From assembly GCF_007556755.1 (NCBI RefSeq), contig NZ_VJOO01000007.1:1-64000 (forward strand): 64,000 bases of DNA, read 5' to 3'. Shown here one piece after another: positions 20,738 through 30,677 of this stretch; position 1 is the first letter of the stretch, and each line of letters starts with the position of its first letter. The notes under the pieces were generated by a model. The model saw only the letters and a program-made list of their open reading frames with translations. It was not told the DNA's origin and made no database searches. The stretch is from Tepidimonas fonticaldi. Its GTDB lineage: Bacteria > Pseudomonadota > Gammaproteobacteria > Burkholderiales > Burkholderiaceae_C. The position numbers and the translations under genes are program-made.

Positions 20738-22666
20738 CTATGGTAGCGCCTGCCGCAGCGCGTCGCGCAGGGCGCTGTCGCGTTCGGTGCGCCGCCGCAG
20801 CGCCGCGCGCAGCGTGGCCGCGCCGCCCGGCAGCACGAGCGTGAGCCGCTCGCGCGCGCGCGTGAGGCCCGTGTAGAGCAGCTCGCGCGTCAGGATCGGG
20901 CTGTCGGCGTCGGGCGGCAGCACCAGCACCACGTGGTGGAACTCGCTGCCCTGCGACTTGTGCACCGTCAGCGCCCAGGCGCTGGCGGTGTCGGCGAGCT
21001 GCCCGGCGGCAACCCACTGCACGCTGCCCGGCCGCTGCGGCGCCGGCAGCGCCAGGCGCCAGCGCCGCGTGCCGTCGGCGTGCGGCCGCGCCAGCAGCAG
21101 GCCCAGGTCGCCGTTCATCACGCCCAGGCGCGGCTGGTTGCGCGTGACCAGCCACGGCTGGCCGCTGCGGCCATAGGGGCCTGTGGGGGCGTGCGGGGCC
21201 AGCCGCGCGGCCTCGGCCTGCAGGCGCGCGTCCAGCCCCTCCACGCCCCACGGCCCGCGCCGCAGCGCGGCCAGGACCTGCAGCCACGCCTGGCCCTGCA
21301 GCAGGCCGGCGGCCCAGGCGTCGGGGTCGCCGGCCGCCGGCGGTGGCGCCGCCGCCTGCAGCCACGGCGCCACCGCCGCGCGCCAGGTCGGCAGCCAGCC
21401 GTCGGCGGCCTGCGTGCCGAGGTGGACGCTGACGCCCTCGCCCGGGTCGCGCAGCAGCGCCAGCGCGGTGTCCTCGTCGCCGTCGCGCACCGCGGCGGCC
21501 CAGCGGCCGATGGCGCCGCCGGCGTCGAAGCGGCGGCTGAGCCGCAGCATCGCCACCGCCTGGTCCAGCGCGTCGCCGTCGGCGTCGATCCACGCCGCCG
21601 GCGGTGCCTGCCCGGTGGCGGCGGTGAGCCACGCGGCGGTCTCCCGCTGCCAGCGGCCCTCGCGCGCATGCGCGCACAGCTCCGCCAGCACCGCGCCGGC
21701 CTGCACCGAGGCGAGCTGGTCGCGGTCGCCGAGCAGGATCAGCCGCGCCTGCGGAGGCAGCGCCCGCAGCAGCGCGTGCAGCAGCTCCAGATCGACCATC
21801 GACGCCTCATCGACCACCAGCGCGTCCAACGGCAGCGGCTGGCGCTCGTCGTGGCGCGCGCCGGTGCCGTCGGGCCGCTGGCCCAGCAGCGCGTGCACGG
21901 TGACGGCGCGGTGCGGCAGGTGCGGCTGCAGCACCGCCCACGGCAGCGGCAGCGCCCAAGTGGCAAGCTTCCGCCACGCGTCGGTCAGCGCAGTGCTCAG
22001 GCGCGCGGCGGCCTTGCCGGTGGGGGCCGCCAGGCCCACGGCCAGCGGCGCGCCGCCGCCCTGCAGCGCCAGCCCCTGCAGCAGCGCCAGCAGCCGCGCG
22101 ACGGTGTGGGTTTTGCCGGTGCCGGGGCCGCCGGTGATGACCGCCAGCCGCTGCCGCAGCGCCAGCGCGCAGGCCAGCCGCTGCGCATCCGGCTCGGGGG
22201 ACGGCGGGCCGAACAGCGCCTCGATCCACGGCCGCACGGCGTCGGGGGCAGGGGCGTCGGCAGCGGTCAGCCGCTGCGCCAACGCCTGCGCCACTTCCCG
22301 CTCGCGGCGGAAGTGGCGGCCCAGGTAGAGCACGCCGCCGGCGGCGACCACCGGCGTCAGCGGCGCGCCCGCGCCGACCCAGCCGGGGCCGCTCAGCGCC
22401 GCCGGCCCGTCGGCGTGCAGGCGCTGCAGCAGCCAGCGCGCGCAGGGGCCGCGGGCGTCGTCCGGACGGGCTTCGGCCCAGCGCCAGGCGACGTGGCCGT
22501 CGGCGGCGCGGCGCATCAGCAGCGCGGTGGCCAGCAGGGCCTCCAGGTTCGCCTGCGGGCACAGCGCGGCGGCCTGGCGCGCCAGCGTCGCGTCCGCCGG
22601 GCGCAGCTCGCCGGCCTGCAGGCCGCGCTGCAGCCAGGCTTCCAGCTCGGGGCGGGGCGCGGTCAT
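20738..22666 (-). CDS. recD: Exodeoxyribonuclease V alpha subunit RecD
   Basis: RecD is the 5'-3' helicase of the RecBCD complex. The 642-residue protein has Walker A GGPGTGKT near residue 178, Walker B VVDEASMVD, and the C-terminal UvrD-like motifs ALTVHKSQGSEF and YTGLTRAR. The start ATG overlaps the recB stop as ATGA, so translation is coupled. Together with RecB and RecC it resects double-strand breaks and degrades linear DNA. Confidence 0.95.
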   Translation of the reverse strand: MTAPRPELEAWLQRGLQAGELRPADATLARQAAALCPQANLEALLATALLMRRAADGHVAWRWAEARPDDARGPCARWLLQRLHADGPAALSGPGWVGAGAPLTPVVAAGGVLYLGRHFRREREVAQALAQRLTAADAPAPDAVRPWIEALFGPPSPEPDAQRLACALALRQRLAVITGGPGTGKTHTVARLLALLQGLALQGGGAPLAVGLAAPTGKAAARLSTALTDAWRKLATWALPLPWAVLQPHLPHRAVTVHALLGQRPDGTGARHDERQPLPLDALVVDEASMVDLELLHALLRALPPQARLILLGDRDQLASVQAGAVLAELCAHAREGRWQRETAAWLTAATGQAPPAAWIDADGDALDQAVAMLRLSRRFDAGGAIGRWAAAVRDGDEDTALALLRDPGEGVSVHLGTQAADGWLPTWRAAVAPWLQAAAPPPAAGDPDAWAAGLLQGQAWLQVLAALRRGPWGVEGLDARLQAEAARLAPHAPTGPYGRSGQPWLVTRNQPRLGVMNGDLGLLLARPHADGTRRWRLALPAPQRPGSVQWVAAGQLADTASAWALTVHKSQGSEFHHVVLVLPPDADSPILTRELLYTGLTRARERLTLVLPGGAATLRAALRRRTERDSALRDALRQALP

Positions 22667-25600
22667 GCCGTCACCTCCGCGCCGGTGAACAGAGCCTCCA
22701 GCCGCTGCACCAGCGGCCACGGCTGCGTCAGCTGCCAGATGCCGGCGCCGGGGGCAGCCACGCCGCGCCAGAACACGCACAGCGCGCCGCCAAGGTGCCG
22801 CACCGGGTCGTAGCGCCGCCCCAGCCGCTGCGCCAGCCAGCGATGCAGCGCCAGCAGGTACAGCGCCGCCTGCGCGTCGTAGCGCTGGCGCAGCACCTCG
22901 GCCTGCACCGCCGCGGCGTGGTAGGCGGCGTCGTCCGGCCCCAGCGCGTTGGACTTGTGGTCCAGCACCCAGTAGCGCCCGTCGTGTTCGAAGACCAGGT
23001 CCATGAAGCCTTTCAGCATCCCGTGCAGCGTGACGGCGGCGAGCGCCGGGCGTGGCTGGCCTGGCGCGACGTGGGCGAGCAGCAGGCGGTCGAGCGCGCG
23101 CGCCTCGGCGGCGGCGTCGATGCGCAGCCAAAACGGTACCTCCGGCTCGGCGTGCGTGAGGTCGCGCAGCCGCACGCCCGCGCTGCCGGGCAAGGGCAGC
23201 GCGGCGTCGCCGATCGCATGCGCCCAGCGCGCCAGGTCCCCGGCGTCGGCCGGCAGGCGCTCGGGCGCCCAGCCGAGTCCCTGCAGCGTGCGCTGCGCCA
23301 GCGGCTGCAGGGCATCCGGGGCGCCCGCGGGCCAGCCGTGGCGCTGGCAGGTTTCCAGCAGCGCGTGCAGCGCCACGCCGGGCTGCGCGCCGCGTGGCCA
23401 GCGGTGCCACGGCGCGGTGGCGGGGGCCTCGTCGCGGAGCCCGGTGGCGTCGGGGGCGGATGCGCCGGGGTCGTCGTCGCCGACGTGCGCCTCGGTGGCG
23501 GCGTCGGCGCCAGCCGGCGCCTCGTGGGCGGCGCGCGCCAGCGCGCTGTAGCTGGCGATCCACCAGCTCGGGCCCCTGCGCGGGCGCGCCACGTGCGCCC
23601 AGGCGGCGGGGCGTGTGGGCATCACGGCTGGGGTGCTGGCCCGGGCGGTAGGGGCGGTCTTGTCGTCGGCCAGCCCGGTGCAAGCGATGGTGCCGCCGCT
23701 GGCCGCCGCCACCTCGTCCAGCCGCGTTGGAGTCTGCTCGGCCAGCGTGGCGGCGTCCGCCCCCTGCAGCCCGAGCAGCCGCGCCAGCGCGCTGGATGCG
23801 AGACCCGGCTCCAGCGCCACGCCGACCCAGGTCAGGTGCACCGCGCGCGTCAGCGCCACGTAGAGCTTGCGCGTGTCTTCCAGCAGGCGTTCGCGCTCGG
23901 CGCGCTCGAGCGCCTGCCGCCACGCCTCGCCCTCGTCCGGCAGCGTGACGTGCGCGTGGCCCGCGTCGTCGTGCCAGCGCAGCACCCGTGGACGGTTGTA
24001 TTTGTCGTCCAGCGGGCGCGCGCGGCCCGCAAACGGCAGCAGCACGATCGGAAACTGCAGCCCCTTGGCCTTGTGCACGGTGATGACGGGGATGGCCTGC
24101 GGCGTGCCGTCGAGCCGGCGCTCCACGCCGGTCAGCGTCGGGTCGTCGCCGGCGGGGGAGGGGGCGGCACCCTCCTGCCGCGCCAGGCGCAGCAGCGCCA
24201 GCGTCGCCTCCACCCCGCCGCGGCCTCTCTGGCGTGCGGCCTGTTGCAGCCATTCGGCCATGTGCAGCAGGTCCGCCAGCGCCCGCGCGCCGGGGCTCGG
24301 GTGGTCGGCGGGGCGGGCCAGCAGCCGCGCCGCGACGCCGAAGTCGTGCATCAGCGCGCGCACCGCGGCCAGCACGCCGTGGCGCTGCCACAGCGCGTGG
24401 TAGTGCGCAAAATGCTCCAGCGTCGTGTCCCAGGCGTCCTCGTCGCGCAGCAGCGCGGCGAGCGCCGCCGCGTCCAGCCCCAGGGCGGGCGTCAGCAGCG
24501 CGTGGGCGAGGGCGTCGCGGTCGTGCGGGTGGGCGCAGGCGTGCAGCCACGCCTGCAGGTCGTCGGCCTCGGGGCCGTCCCACACCGAGGCGCGCTCGGA
24601 GCGGTAGGCGCTGGCCAGCCCATGCCGGCGCAGCGCGCGCGCCACCGCCTGCGCCTCCTGGCCGTCGTTGACGAGGATGGCCAGATCCTGCGGTTGCAGC
24701 GGGCGCCGCCGCCCGTCGCGCTCGAAGCCGCAGCGCCCCGCCGCCGAGCCTGCCAGCCACCGCGCCACGGTGGCCGCGCAGGCGGCGGCGAGCCGCTCCC
24801 GCACGTCGTCGCGCGTGAGCCTGTCCGTCTCCGGCCGCCACAGCGCGAAGGTGAGCGCCGCGCCGCTTGCGGCGTCGTCGTCGCGCCAGCGCTCGGCCTG
24901 GCCGGCCGGCCGCGCCGGCAGGAACGGCACCGGCTGCACGCCGTCGCGCGCAAAGCCGAACGCTCCGTCTGGCAGCGTGCGCTCCGCGTGGCCGAACAGG
25001 GCGTTGACGGCCTGCACCATCGCCGTGCTGCTGCGGTGGTTGACCGCCAGCGACCAGATGCGCCCGGCGCAGGCGGCGCGCGCCTGCAGGTAGCTGTGGA
25101 TGTCGGCGTGGCGGAAGGCGTAGATGGCCTGCTTGGGGTCGCCGATCAGCAGCAGCGCGGTGCCGGGGGGCGGCTGCTCGGGCCGGTAGATGGCCTGCAG
25201 GATGCGCCACTGGCGCGGGTCGGTGTCCTGGAACTCGTCGACCAGCGCCACCGGCTGCTGCTGGCGCAGGCGCTGGGCGAGCGCCGCGCCCTGCGGGCCG
25301 GCCAGCGCCTCGTCCACGCGGCGCAGCATCTCGTCGAAGGTGAGCTGCTCGGCGGCGCGCAGCTGCGCGCGCATGCGCTGCGCCACCCACACGGCGGCGT
25401 GGCGCGTCAGCGCCCCTTGCACGCCGGGCAGGGCGGCCAGGCGCGCCTGCAGCTGGGGCAGCTCGTGCAGCAGCGGCAGCGCCTCCACCTCGGGGGGGAG
25501 AGAGCCGGCCTTGGCGCGCAGGTGGTCCAGCGTCATCCGTTGGCGGGCATCCTTCGAGCGATTCGGTTGCGTCGCTTCGGGGGTGTTGGCCCATTGACGA

Positions 25601-26445
25601 AGCTTTTCGAACCAGTCCCGCACGGTGGGCTTCTGGGTGCTGAGGTGTTTCAGCAAATCGTGCCGTTCCAGCACCGCTTCGGCCTCGTCGATCCACGCCG
25701 GCCACGGGGCCTTCAACGCCGCCAGCGCCTGCGCGCGTGTGGCCTCGGCCTGCCGCAGCACGTCGGAGAGGCTTCGCGTCGGCAGGCCCGGATCCCGCGC
25801 CGCCCACAACTCGGCGTGCTCGAGCAGATCCTTGATGGCCTTGTCCAGCCCGTCCGGCGAGCTCCATACGTCCAGCACCTGCGCGGCGTCGGCCTCGTCC
25901 AGCGGCAGCACGTGCAGCCGCCACCAGTCGCGCACCGCCTCCAGGCGCAGCGCGGCGGTGTCCTGCAGGATGCGCGGCTGGAAGGGCTCGCCGCTGAGCA
26001 GCGCCTGCTCGCGCAGGATGCGCTGGCACCAGCCGTGCAGGGTGCTGATCGGCGCCTCATCCAGCGCGTCGGCGGCTTCGCTCAGGCGGCGCGCCAGTGA
26101 GGGCCATTGGGTTGGCGGGTAACGATCACGCAGCGCCAGCAGCCGCTCCACCGCCGCATCGGTGGGGTCGAGCGCCTCGCCGCCAAAGACCGCGGCGGCC
26201 TGCAGCAGGCGCGCCTGGATGCGGCTGCGCAGCTCCTGCGTGGCGGCGTCGGTGAACGTCACGACCAGGATCTGCCGGGGGGAAAGCGGCGGCGGCCCGG
26301 CCTCGCCGGGTGATGCGCCCAGCACCAGCCGCACCGCCAGCAGCGCCATCGTCCAGGTCTTGCCGCTGCCGGCGCTGGCCTCGATCAGCTGGCTGCCCGC
26401 AAGCGGCAGGGTCAGCGCGTCTAGGTGCGGCAGGTCGGCCCTCAT
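22663..26445 (-). CDS. recB: Exodeoxyribonuclease V beta subunit RecB
   Basis: RecB supplies the 3'-5' helicase and the single nuclease of RecBCD. The product has 1260 residues. Walker A ASAGSGKT is at 23-30, followed by the SF1 motifs LVDEFQDTDP, LIGDPKQAIY and VITVHKAKGLQFP. The C-terminal nuclease domain shows the Asp-x-Lys motif in VLDHKSN, near residue 1165. The ATG at 26445 overlaps the recC stop (ATGA); a longer in-frame N-terminus lies inside recC and is not used. Confidence 0.96.
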   Translation of the reverse strand: MRADLPHLDALTLPLAGSQLIEASAGSGKTWTMALLAVRLVLGASPGEAGPPPLSPRQILVVTFTDAATQELRSRIQARLLQAAAVFGGEALDPTDAAVERLLALRDRYPPTQWPSLARRLSEAADALDEAPISTLHGWCQRILREQALLSGEPFQPRILQDTAALRLEAVRDWWRLHVLPLDEADAAQVLDVWSSPDGLDKAIKDLLEHAELWAARDPGLPTRSLSDVLRQAEATRAQALAALKAPWPAWIDEAEAVLERHDLLKHLSTQKPTVRDWFEKLRQWANTPEATQPNRSKDARQRMTLDHLRAKAGSLPPEVEALPLLHELPQLQARLAALPGVQGALTRHAAVWVAQRMRAQLRAAEQLTFDEMLRRVDEALAGPQGAALAQRLRQQQPVALVDEFQDTDPRQWRILQAIYRPEQPPPGTALLLIGDPKQAIYAFRHADIHSYLQARAACAGRIWSLAVNHRSSTAMVQAVNALFGHAERTLPDGAFGFARDGVQPVPFLPARPAGQAERWRDDDAASGAALTFALWRPETDRLTRDDVRERLAAACAATVARWLAGSAAGRCGFERDGRRRPLQPQDLAILVNDGQEAQAVARALRRHGLASAYRSERASVWDGPEADDLQAWLHACAHPHDRDALAHALLTPALGLDAAALAALLRDEDAWDTTLEHFAHYHALWQRHGVLAAVRALMHDFGVAARLLARPADHPSPGARALADLLHMAEWLQQAARQRGRGGVEATLALLRLARQEGAAPSPAGDDPTLTGVERRLDGTPQAIPVITVHKAKGLQFPIVLLPFAGRARPLDDKYNRPRVLRWHDDAGHAHVTLPDEGEAWRQALERAERERLLEDTRKLYVALTRAVHLTWVGVALEPGLASSALARLLGLQGADAATLAEQTPTRLDEVAAASGGTIACTGLADDKTAPTARASTPAVMPTRPAAWAHVARPRRGPSWWIASYSALARAAHEAPAGADAATEAHVGDDDPGASAPDATGLRDEAPATAPWHRWPRGAQPGVALHALLETCQRHGWPAGAPDALQPLAQRTLQGLGWAPERLPADAGDLARWAHAIGDAALPLPGSAGVRLRDLTHAEPEVPFWLRIDAAAEARALDRLLLAHVAPGQPRPALAAVTLHGMLKGFMDLVFEHDGRYWVLDHKSNALGPDDAAYHAAAVQAEVLRQRYDAQAALYLLALHRWLAQRLGRRYDPVRHLGGALCVFWRGVAAPGAGIWQLTQPWPLVQRLEALFTGAEVTA

Positions 26446-29400
26446 GCGGCGGTCTCCTTGGCGGCTGCGTTGCGGTCGTCGTGATCGCGGGCCAGGTGCG
26501 CGTGCAGCGGCGCGAGCAGCGCTTGCGTCCAGTGGGCGAACGGTCCGTCCGCGTGCGCCTCGCGCGGGCCGGCCAGCGCTTCGAACGTCGGGTAGTGGCG
26601 CCGCCACAGCGGCTCCTTGGCCTGGCCGTGGTCGCTTTCATAGGCTTTGCGGGCGGCCTCCCACGCCGCGGCGGGGTCGGCGTCCTTGCCATGCAGCCGG
26701 CCCCAGTAGGCCGCGGCGGCGTGGCGCGGCAGCGGCAGCGGGGCGGGGCCGTGCAGGCCGGCGTGCCACGCCTGCCCCAGCGTCGTCCAGACGGCGGTGA
26801 CGGTCTGCGGCTCCAGCGGCCGCATCCGCCCAACGCCCAGGGGGGTGGCGATCCAGCTCGTCACGGGCCCGAGCGCGACGTTGAGCGCGACGTGCTCGAC
26901 CCAGGGGCGCAGCAGCCGGTGCAGGGCGTAGGTCTTGGCGTCGAGCTTCTTGCCCTCGACGAGGGCGCTGCCGAGCGTCACCAGCCGCGCCAGCGCGCCG
27001 TCGTCGCCGCGCCGCAGCGGCGGCAGCACGTCGCGGATTGCAAGCGTCGGGCCGTCCGGCAGCGCCAGCGTCGTCTCCAGCCGCGCCCGCTCCGCCACCG
27101 GGTGGGGGTGGCGTGCGGCGAGTTCCCGGGCGTGCTGCCAGACGCGGCGGATCGCCTCGTCCCAGTCGCGTGCGAGCCATGCTCCGGCCGCGCCGGCGGG
27201 CCAGTCGCCGGCCAGCTCGGCGCGGCGGCGGGCGCGCCGGGCGGCGGCCTGCGTGGCGGCGTCGTCGGCACCGGCCAGCGCGGCGTCCACCACCGCCTCC
27301 ACCCACGCCAGCCGGGTGCGCCACTGCTGCAGGCGGTCGGGTGCGAACGGCTCGGCGTCGTCGTCGGCCTCGTCGTCGCGTGGCGGCGCCAGCCCCAGGC
27401 GCTGGCGTGCGTAGGCGCGCGCGGGGTCCTGCAGCAGCTCGGCCAGCGCCGCCACCGTCACCGGCATCGGCTCGTCCGGGTGTGACGGGATGGCCGGCTC
27501 GGGGCGCGGGGTGGGCGTGTCCGTGGCGGTGCCTCCCGTTGCGAGCCACTCCCGCGCGTAGCTGAACGCGCCGGTCAGCGGCGGGGCGGCGCCATCGGCC
27601 GCCGACGCCGGGCTGAAGTTGGCGGGGTCGAACGGATGCAGCGGGTGCGCGCGCGTCAGCGCCGCGGCCACGTCGCCTTGCAGGCCCGGCGCCAGCCGCC
27701 ACTGGCGGTTCAGGTGGTGGCGCAGCTGGGCCACCGGCAGCGCCGGCTGGCGCTCGGTGTCGTCCACCGGGCGGCGGCCCAGCCACGAGACGCCCAGGTG
27801 GTCGCGCGCCGACAGCACCGCCTCCAGCAGCAGGTAGAGGTCCTCATGCCGGCGCAGGCGGTCGCCCGGGCGCGGCGCGGCGGCCATCAGGTCGTGCGTG
27901 TCGCCCTGCGGCCGGCGCGGGAAGTTGCCGTCGTGCAGGCCGAGCAGGTAAATGCGGCGAAACGGCACCGCGCGCATCGGCAGCAGCGTCGCAAACGTCA
28001 CCCCGCCGCCCAGGAAGCGGGCCGGCGCGCCGCCGCCACCTGCCAGCGCCAGCCACGTGTCGGCCACCACGGCGGCCGGGATCGGCTCCGTGCCGGCCTG
28101 CTCGGCCTGCCGCGCCCAGCGATCGGCCGCGGCGCGCAGCCGCGCCACCGCCAGCGTCCCCTCCACGTCGTCCGCCGCGGGCTGCAGGAACTGCGCCAGC
28201 AGCGCGTGCAGCCGATCGGCCCACGCGGTGGCGTCGGTCGGCTCGGCCAGGCGATGCGTCCACGTCGCCACCGCGTCGATGAAGGTCTGCAGCCGGTGCA
28301 GCAGCTCGCCCTGCAACACCGCCACGCCGCGCGCCGGCAGCAGGCGATCCTGCCACGGCTCGTCCTCGGCGCCGAGCATGGCGCCGAGCCACAGGCGCTG
28401 CAGCCCCTCGCGCCAGGTGTAGCGCTCGGCCAGCGCGGCGCCGCCCGCGGCCAGCCCCAGGCGCTGGCGGTGCGCGCCGTCCAGGCCCCAGCGGATCGCG
28501 GCCTCGCGCCGCCACGCGCGCAGGGTGTCGAGGTCGTCCGCCGCCAGGCCGAAGGCGCGCGCCACCGCCGGCACGTCCAGCCAGTCCAGCGCATCGCTGC
28601 CGGTCAGTCGCAGCGCCTCCGGGCGCAGCAGCGCGCGCAGCAGCTCGCGCAGGCGCGCGGTGGTGTCGTCCTCCACGTCGGCCAGCTGGTACGGGATGCG
28701 GCGCGCATCGTCCGGCGGCAGGCTGCCCCACACCGCGTGCACCAGCGGCGCGTAGGCGGCGATGTCGGGCGCGAAGACGGCGATGTCGCGCGGCTGCAGC
28801 GTCGGGTCGCGCTGCAGCGCGGCCAGCACCTGGTCGTGCAGCAGCTCCACCTCGCGCAGCATGGTGTGGGCGACGTGCAGCCGCAGCGAGCCGTCGCGCG
28901 CCGGATCCAGCGGCGGCCAGTCGCGCTCGCCCGGCGCGCGGCCGTGGCGCAGGTCGTCCTGCAGCTGTGCCAGCAGGTGCGGCGGGGCGGCGTCGTCGGC
29001 GGGCTCGTCGTCCCAGGCGTCCTCCAGCGTCGCCGGGGCCAGACCGGCGGGCGGCTCCTCGGCGGCCAGCGCCTGCAGCCCGGCGATGAACTCGCGCCCC
29101 TGCCGGCCCCAGGCCGCCAGCAGCGGGTGGCCGGTGCGCGCGCCGTCGCGGTCGAACCAGTCGGTGCGCGCCGGGTTCAGCACATAGACGGCCACGTCGC
29201 GCCAGCGCGCCACCGCTTGCAGCGCCTGCAGCACGTCGGGCGTGAGGGCGCTGACACCGAATACCGTCAGCCGCGGCGGCTCGCGCGCCGGCAGGGGGCA
29301 GGCGCGCGCGTCGGCCATGCGCCGCAGCCACGCGGCATGAATGTCGCAGCGGCTGGCCCAGCGGTGGCCCTGGGCCTCGGCGTCGACGCGCAGCAGCCGC

Positions 29401-29969
29401 CACAGCGCCGGCTGCCAGCGCTCGTCGTCGGGCAGCTCGCGCACCCGCCCGTCGGCGTCGCGCAGGCGGTCGTGCCCGGCGGCCCAATCGGCCAGCCAGT
29501 CGGGCCGGTAGATCTGGTACTGGTCGAACAGGTCCGCCACGCGGCGCGCCAGCTGCGCGCGCCGCAGCGGGTCGCCGTCACCCAGGTAGTGGACCAGCGG
29601 GGCGTGCACGGCGGCATCGGCGCGCTGCGCCAGCGTCGGCAGCAGCCGCCACAGCCGCCAGCGCAGCGGGCCGCGGTCCAGCGGCGCCTCGTCCGGCACC
29701 GCGGCCTCGCCGAGCACGGCGCGGTAGGTCTGCCACAGCCACTGCGCCGGCAGCAGACACTCCAGCCCCGCGCAGACGCCGTCGCGCTGCGCCAGCGCCT
29801 GCTGCACCCACTGCGCCATGCCGTGGCTGGCCACCAGCCAGCGCTGCGGCTGCAGCGGCTGCGCCGCCTGGGCCTGCGCGGCCTCGGCCGCGGCGCGTTG
29901 CAGCAGCGTTTCGATGCGGTCGCTCTGGACGATGCGCAGCGGGGTCGGGGTGGATGGGGCACGTGTCAC
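26442..29969 (-). CDS. recC: Exodeoxyribonuclease V gamma subunit RecC
   Basis: RecC recognises Chi and splits the DNA strands in RecBCD. The family start LRIVQSDRIETLL and the HGMAQWVQQAL motif are present, as is the C-terminal nuclease-like fold (YALHRLLRPWVEHVALN). I place the start at the GTG at 29969 (1175 residues), which reaches the family's N-terminus after a short tail. An ATG at 30056 would run almost to greB and adds unlike sequence. Ribosome-site evidence is weak for both. The gene order recC-recB-recD lacks the ptr gene found between recC and recB in E. coli. Confidence 0.93.
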   Translation of the reverse strand: MTRAPSTPTPLRIVQSDRIETLLQRAAAEAAQAQAAQPLQPQRWLVASHGMAQWVQQALAQRDGVCAGLECLLPAQWLWQTYRAVLGEAAVPDEAPLDRGPLRWRLWRLLPTLAQRADAAVHAPLVHYLGDGDPLRRAQLARRVADLFDQYQIYRPDWLADWAAGHDRLRDADGRVRELPDDERWQPALWRLLRVDAEAQGHRWASRCDIHAAWLRRMADARACPLPAREPPRLTVFGVSALTPDVLQALQAVARWRDVAVYVLNPARTDWFDRDGARTGHPLLAAWGRQGREFIAGLQALAAEEPPAGLAPATLEDAWDDEPADDAAPPHLLAQLQDDLRHGRAPGERDWPPLDPARDGSLRLHVAHTMLREVELLHDQVLAALQRDPTLQPRDIAVFAPDIAAYAPLVHAVWGSLPPDDARRIPYQLADVEDDTTARLRELLRALLRPEALRLTGSDALDWLDVPAVARAFGLAADDLDTLRAWRREAAIRWGLDGAHRQRLGLAAGGAALAERYTWREGLQRLWLGAMLGAEDEPWQDRLLPARGVAVLQGELLHRLQTFIDAVATWTHRLAEPTDATAWADRLHALLAQFLQPAADDVEGTLAVARLRAAADRWARQAEQAGTEPIPAAVVADTWLALAGGGGAPARFLGGGVTFATLLPMRAVPFRRIYLLGLHDGNFPRRPQGDTHDLMAAAPRPGDRLRRHEDLYLLLEAVLSARDHLGVSWLGRRPVDDTERQPALPVAQLRHHLNRQWRLAPGLQGDVAAALTRAHPLHPFDPANFSPASAADGAAPPLTGAFSYAREWLATGGTATDTPTPRPEPAIPSHPDEPMPVTVAALAELLQDPARAYARQRLGLAPPRDDEADDDAEPFAPDRLQQWRTRLAWVEAVVDAALAGADDAATQAAARRARRRAELAGDWPAGAAGAWLARDWDEAIRRVWQHARELAARHPHPVAERARLETTLALPDGPTLAIRDVLPPLRRGDDGALARLVTLGSALVEGKKLDAKTYALHRLLRPWVEHVALNVALGPVTSWIATPLGVGRMRPLEPQTVTAVWTTLGQAWHAGLHGPAPLPLPRHAAAAYWGRLHGKDADPAAAWEAARKAYESDHGQAKEPLWRRHYPTFEALAGPREAHADGPFAHWTQALLAPLHAHLARDHDDRNAAAKETAA

Positions 29970-30064
29970 AGCCGGTAATCGTAGAGGAAAGCTGTGCTTA
30001 CCTTGGCTGCGAATAGGCGAGTGGCCGACGGTCCGGAGGCCCCCCTGCGCTACCATCCACCCCC

Positions 30065-30640
30065 ATGAGCAAGGCTTTCGTGCGCGAGCAGGACCACGAC
30101 GAGGACGATGACGCGCTGCCCGTGGGGCAGCGCATCCCGGCCGGGGGCAAGAACTACATGACGCCGCAGGGCTACGCGCGCTTGCGCGGCGAGCTGATGC
30201 ACCTGATCGACGAGGAGCGCCCGCGCGTGGTCGAGACGGTGTCCTGGGCCGCGAGCAACGGGGACCGCTCTGAAAACGGCGACTATCTGTACGGGAAGAA
30301 GCGGCTGCGCGAGATCGACCGCCGCATCCGCTTTTTGACCAAGCGGCTGGAGCGCGCCGAGGTGGTGGACCCGAGCGTGCACCACGGCAAGGACCAGGTG
30401 TTCTTTGGCGCGACGGTCACTTACGCGCGCCCCGATGGCAGCGAGGTCACCGTCACCATCCTGGGCATCGACGAGGCGGACAGCAGCCGGGGGCAGATCA
30501 GTTGGATCTCCCCGGTGGCGCAGGCGTTGCTGAAGGCGCACGAGGGCGACGAGGTGCGCTTGCACACGCCCGCCGGGGTCGAGATGCTGGAGATCCTGAA
30601 GGTCCGCTACCCCGAACCCGGCGCGCCATCCGCGGCCTGA
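30065..30640 (+). CDS. greB: Transcription elongation factor GreB
   Basis: GreB rescues backtracked RNA polymerase by stimulating transcript cleavage. The 191-residue protein has an N-terminal coiled coil (about 33-105) with the tip acidic residues in GDRSENGDY, and a C-terminal FKBP-like domain (WISPVAQALL). The basic KKRLREIDRR stretch and the N-terminal extension (MSKAFVREQDHDEDDD) fit GreB rather than GreA. It is divergent from recC with a gap of about 95 bp. Confidence 0.94.
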   Translation: MSKAFVREQDHDEDDDALPVGQRIPAGGKNYMTPQGYARLRGELMHLIDEERPRVVETVSWAASNGDRSENGDYLYGKKRLREIDRRIRFLTKRLERAEVVDPSVHHGKDQVFFGATVTYARPDGSEVTVTILGIDEADSSRGQISWISPVAQALLKAHEGDEVRLHTPAGVEMLEILKVRYPEPGAPSAA

Positions 30641-30677
30641 TCGGCGCGCGGTCAGTGTCAGTGCGCGGGCGGCCGCG

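Noticed and set aside
20738-26029. A 1763-codon open frame joining recD with antisense-frame recB sequence on the minus strand
   Set aside because: Only the recD part has protein motifs; the upstream part is a shifted reading of recB in very GC-rich DNA.
22795-26100. An 1101-codon plus-strand open frame opposite recB
   Set aside because: Its composition is typical of antisense frames in high-GC genes and it has no recognisable domain.
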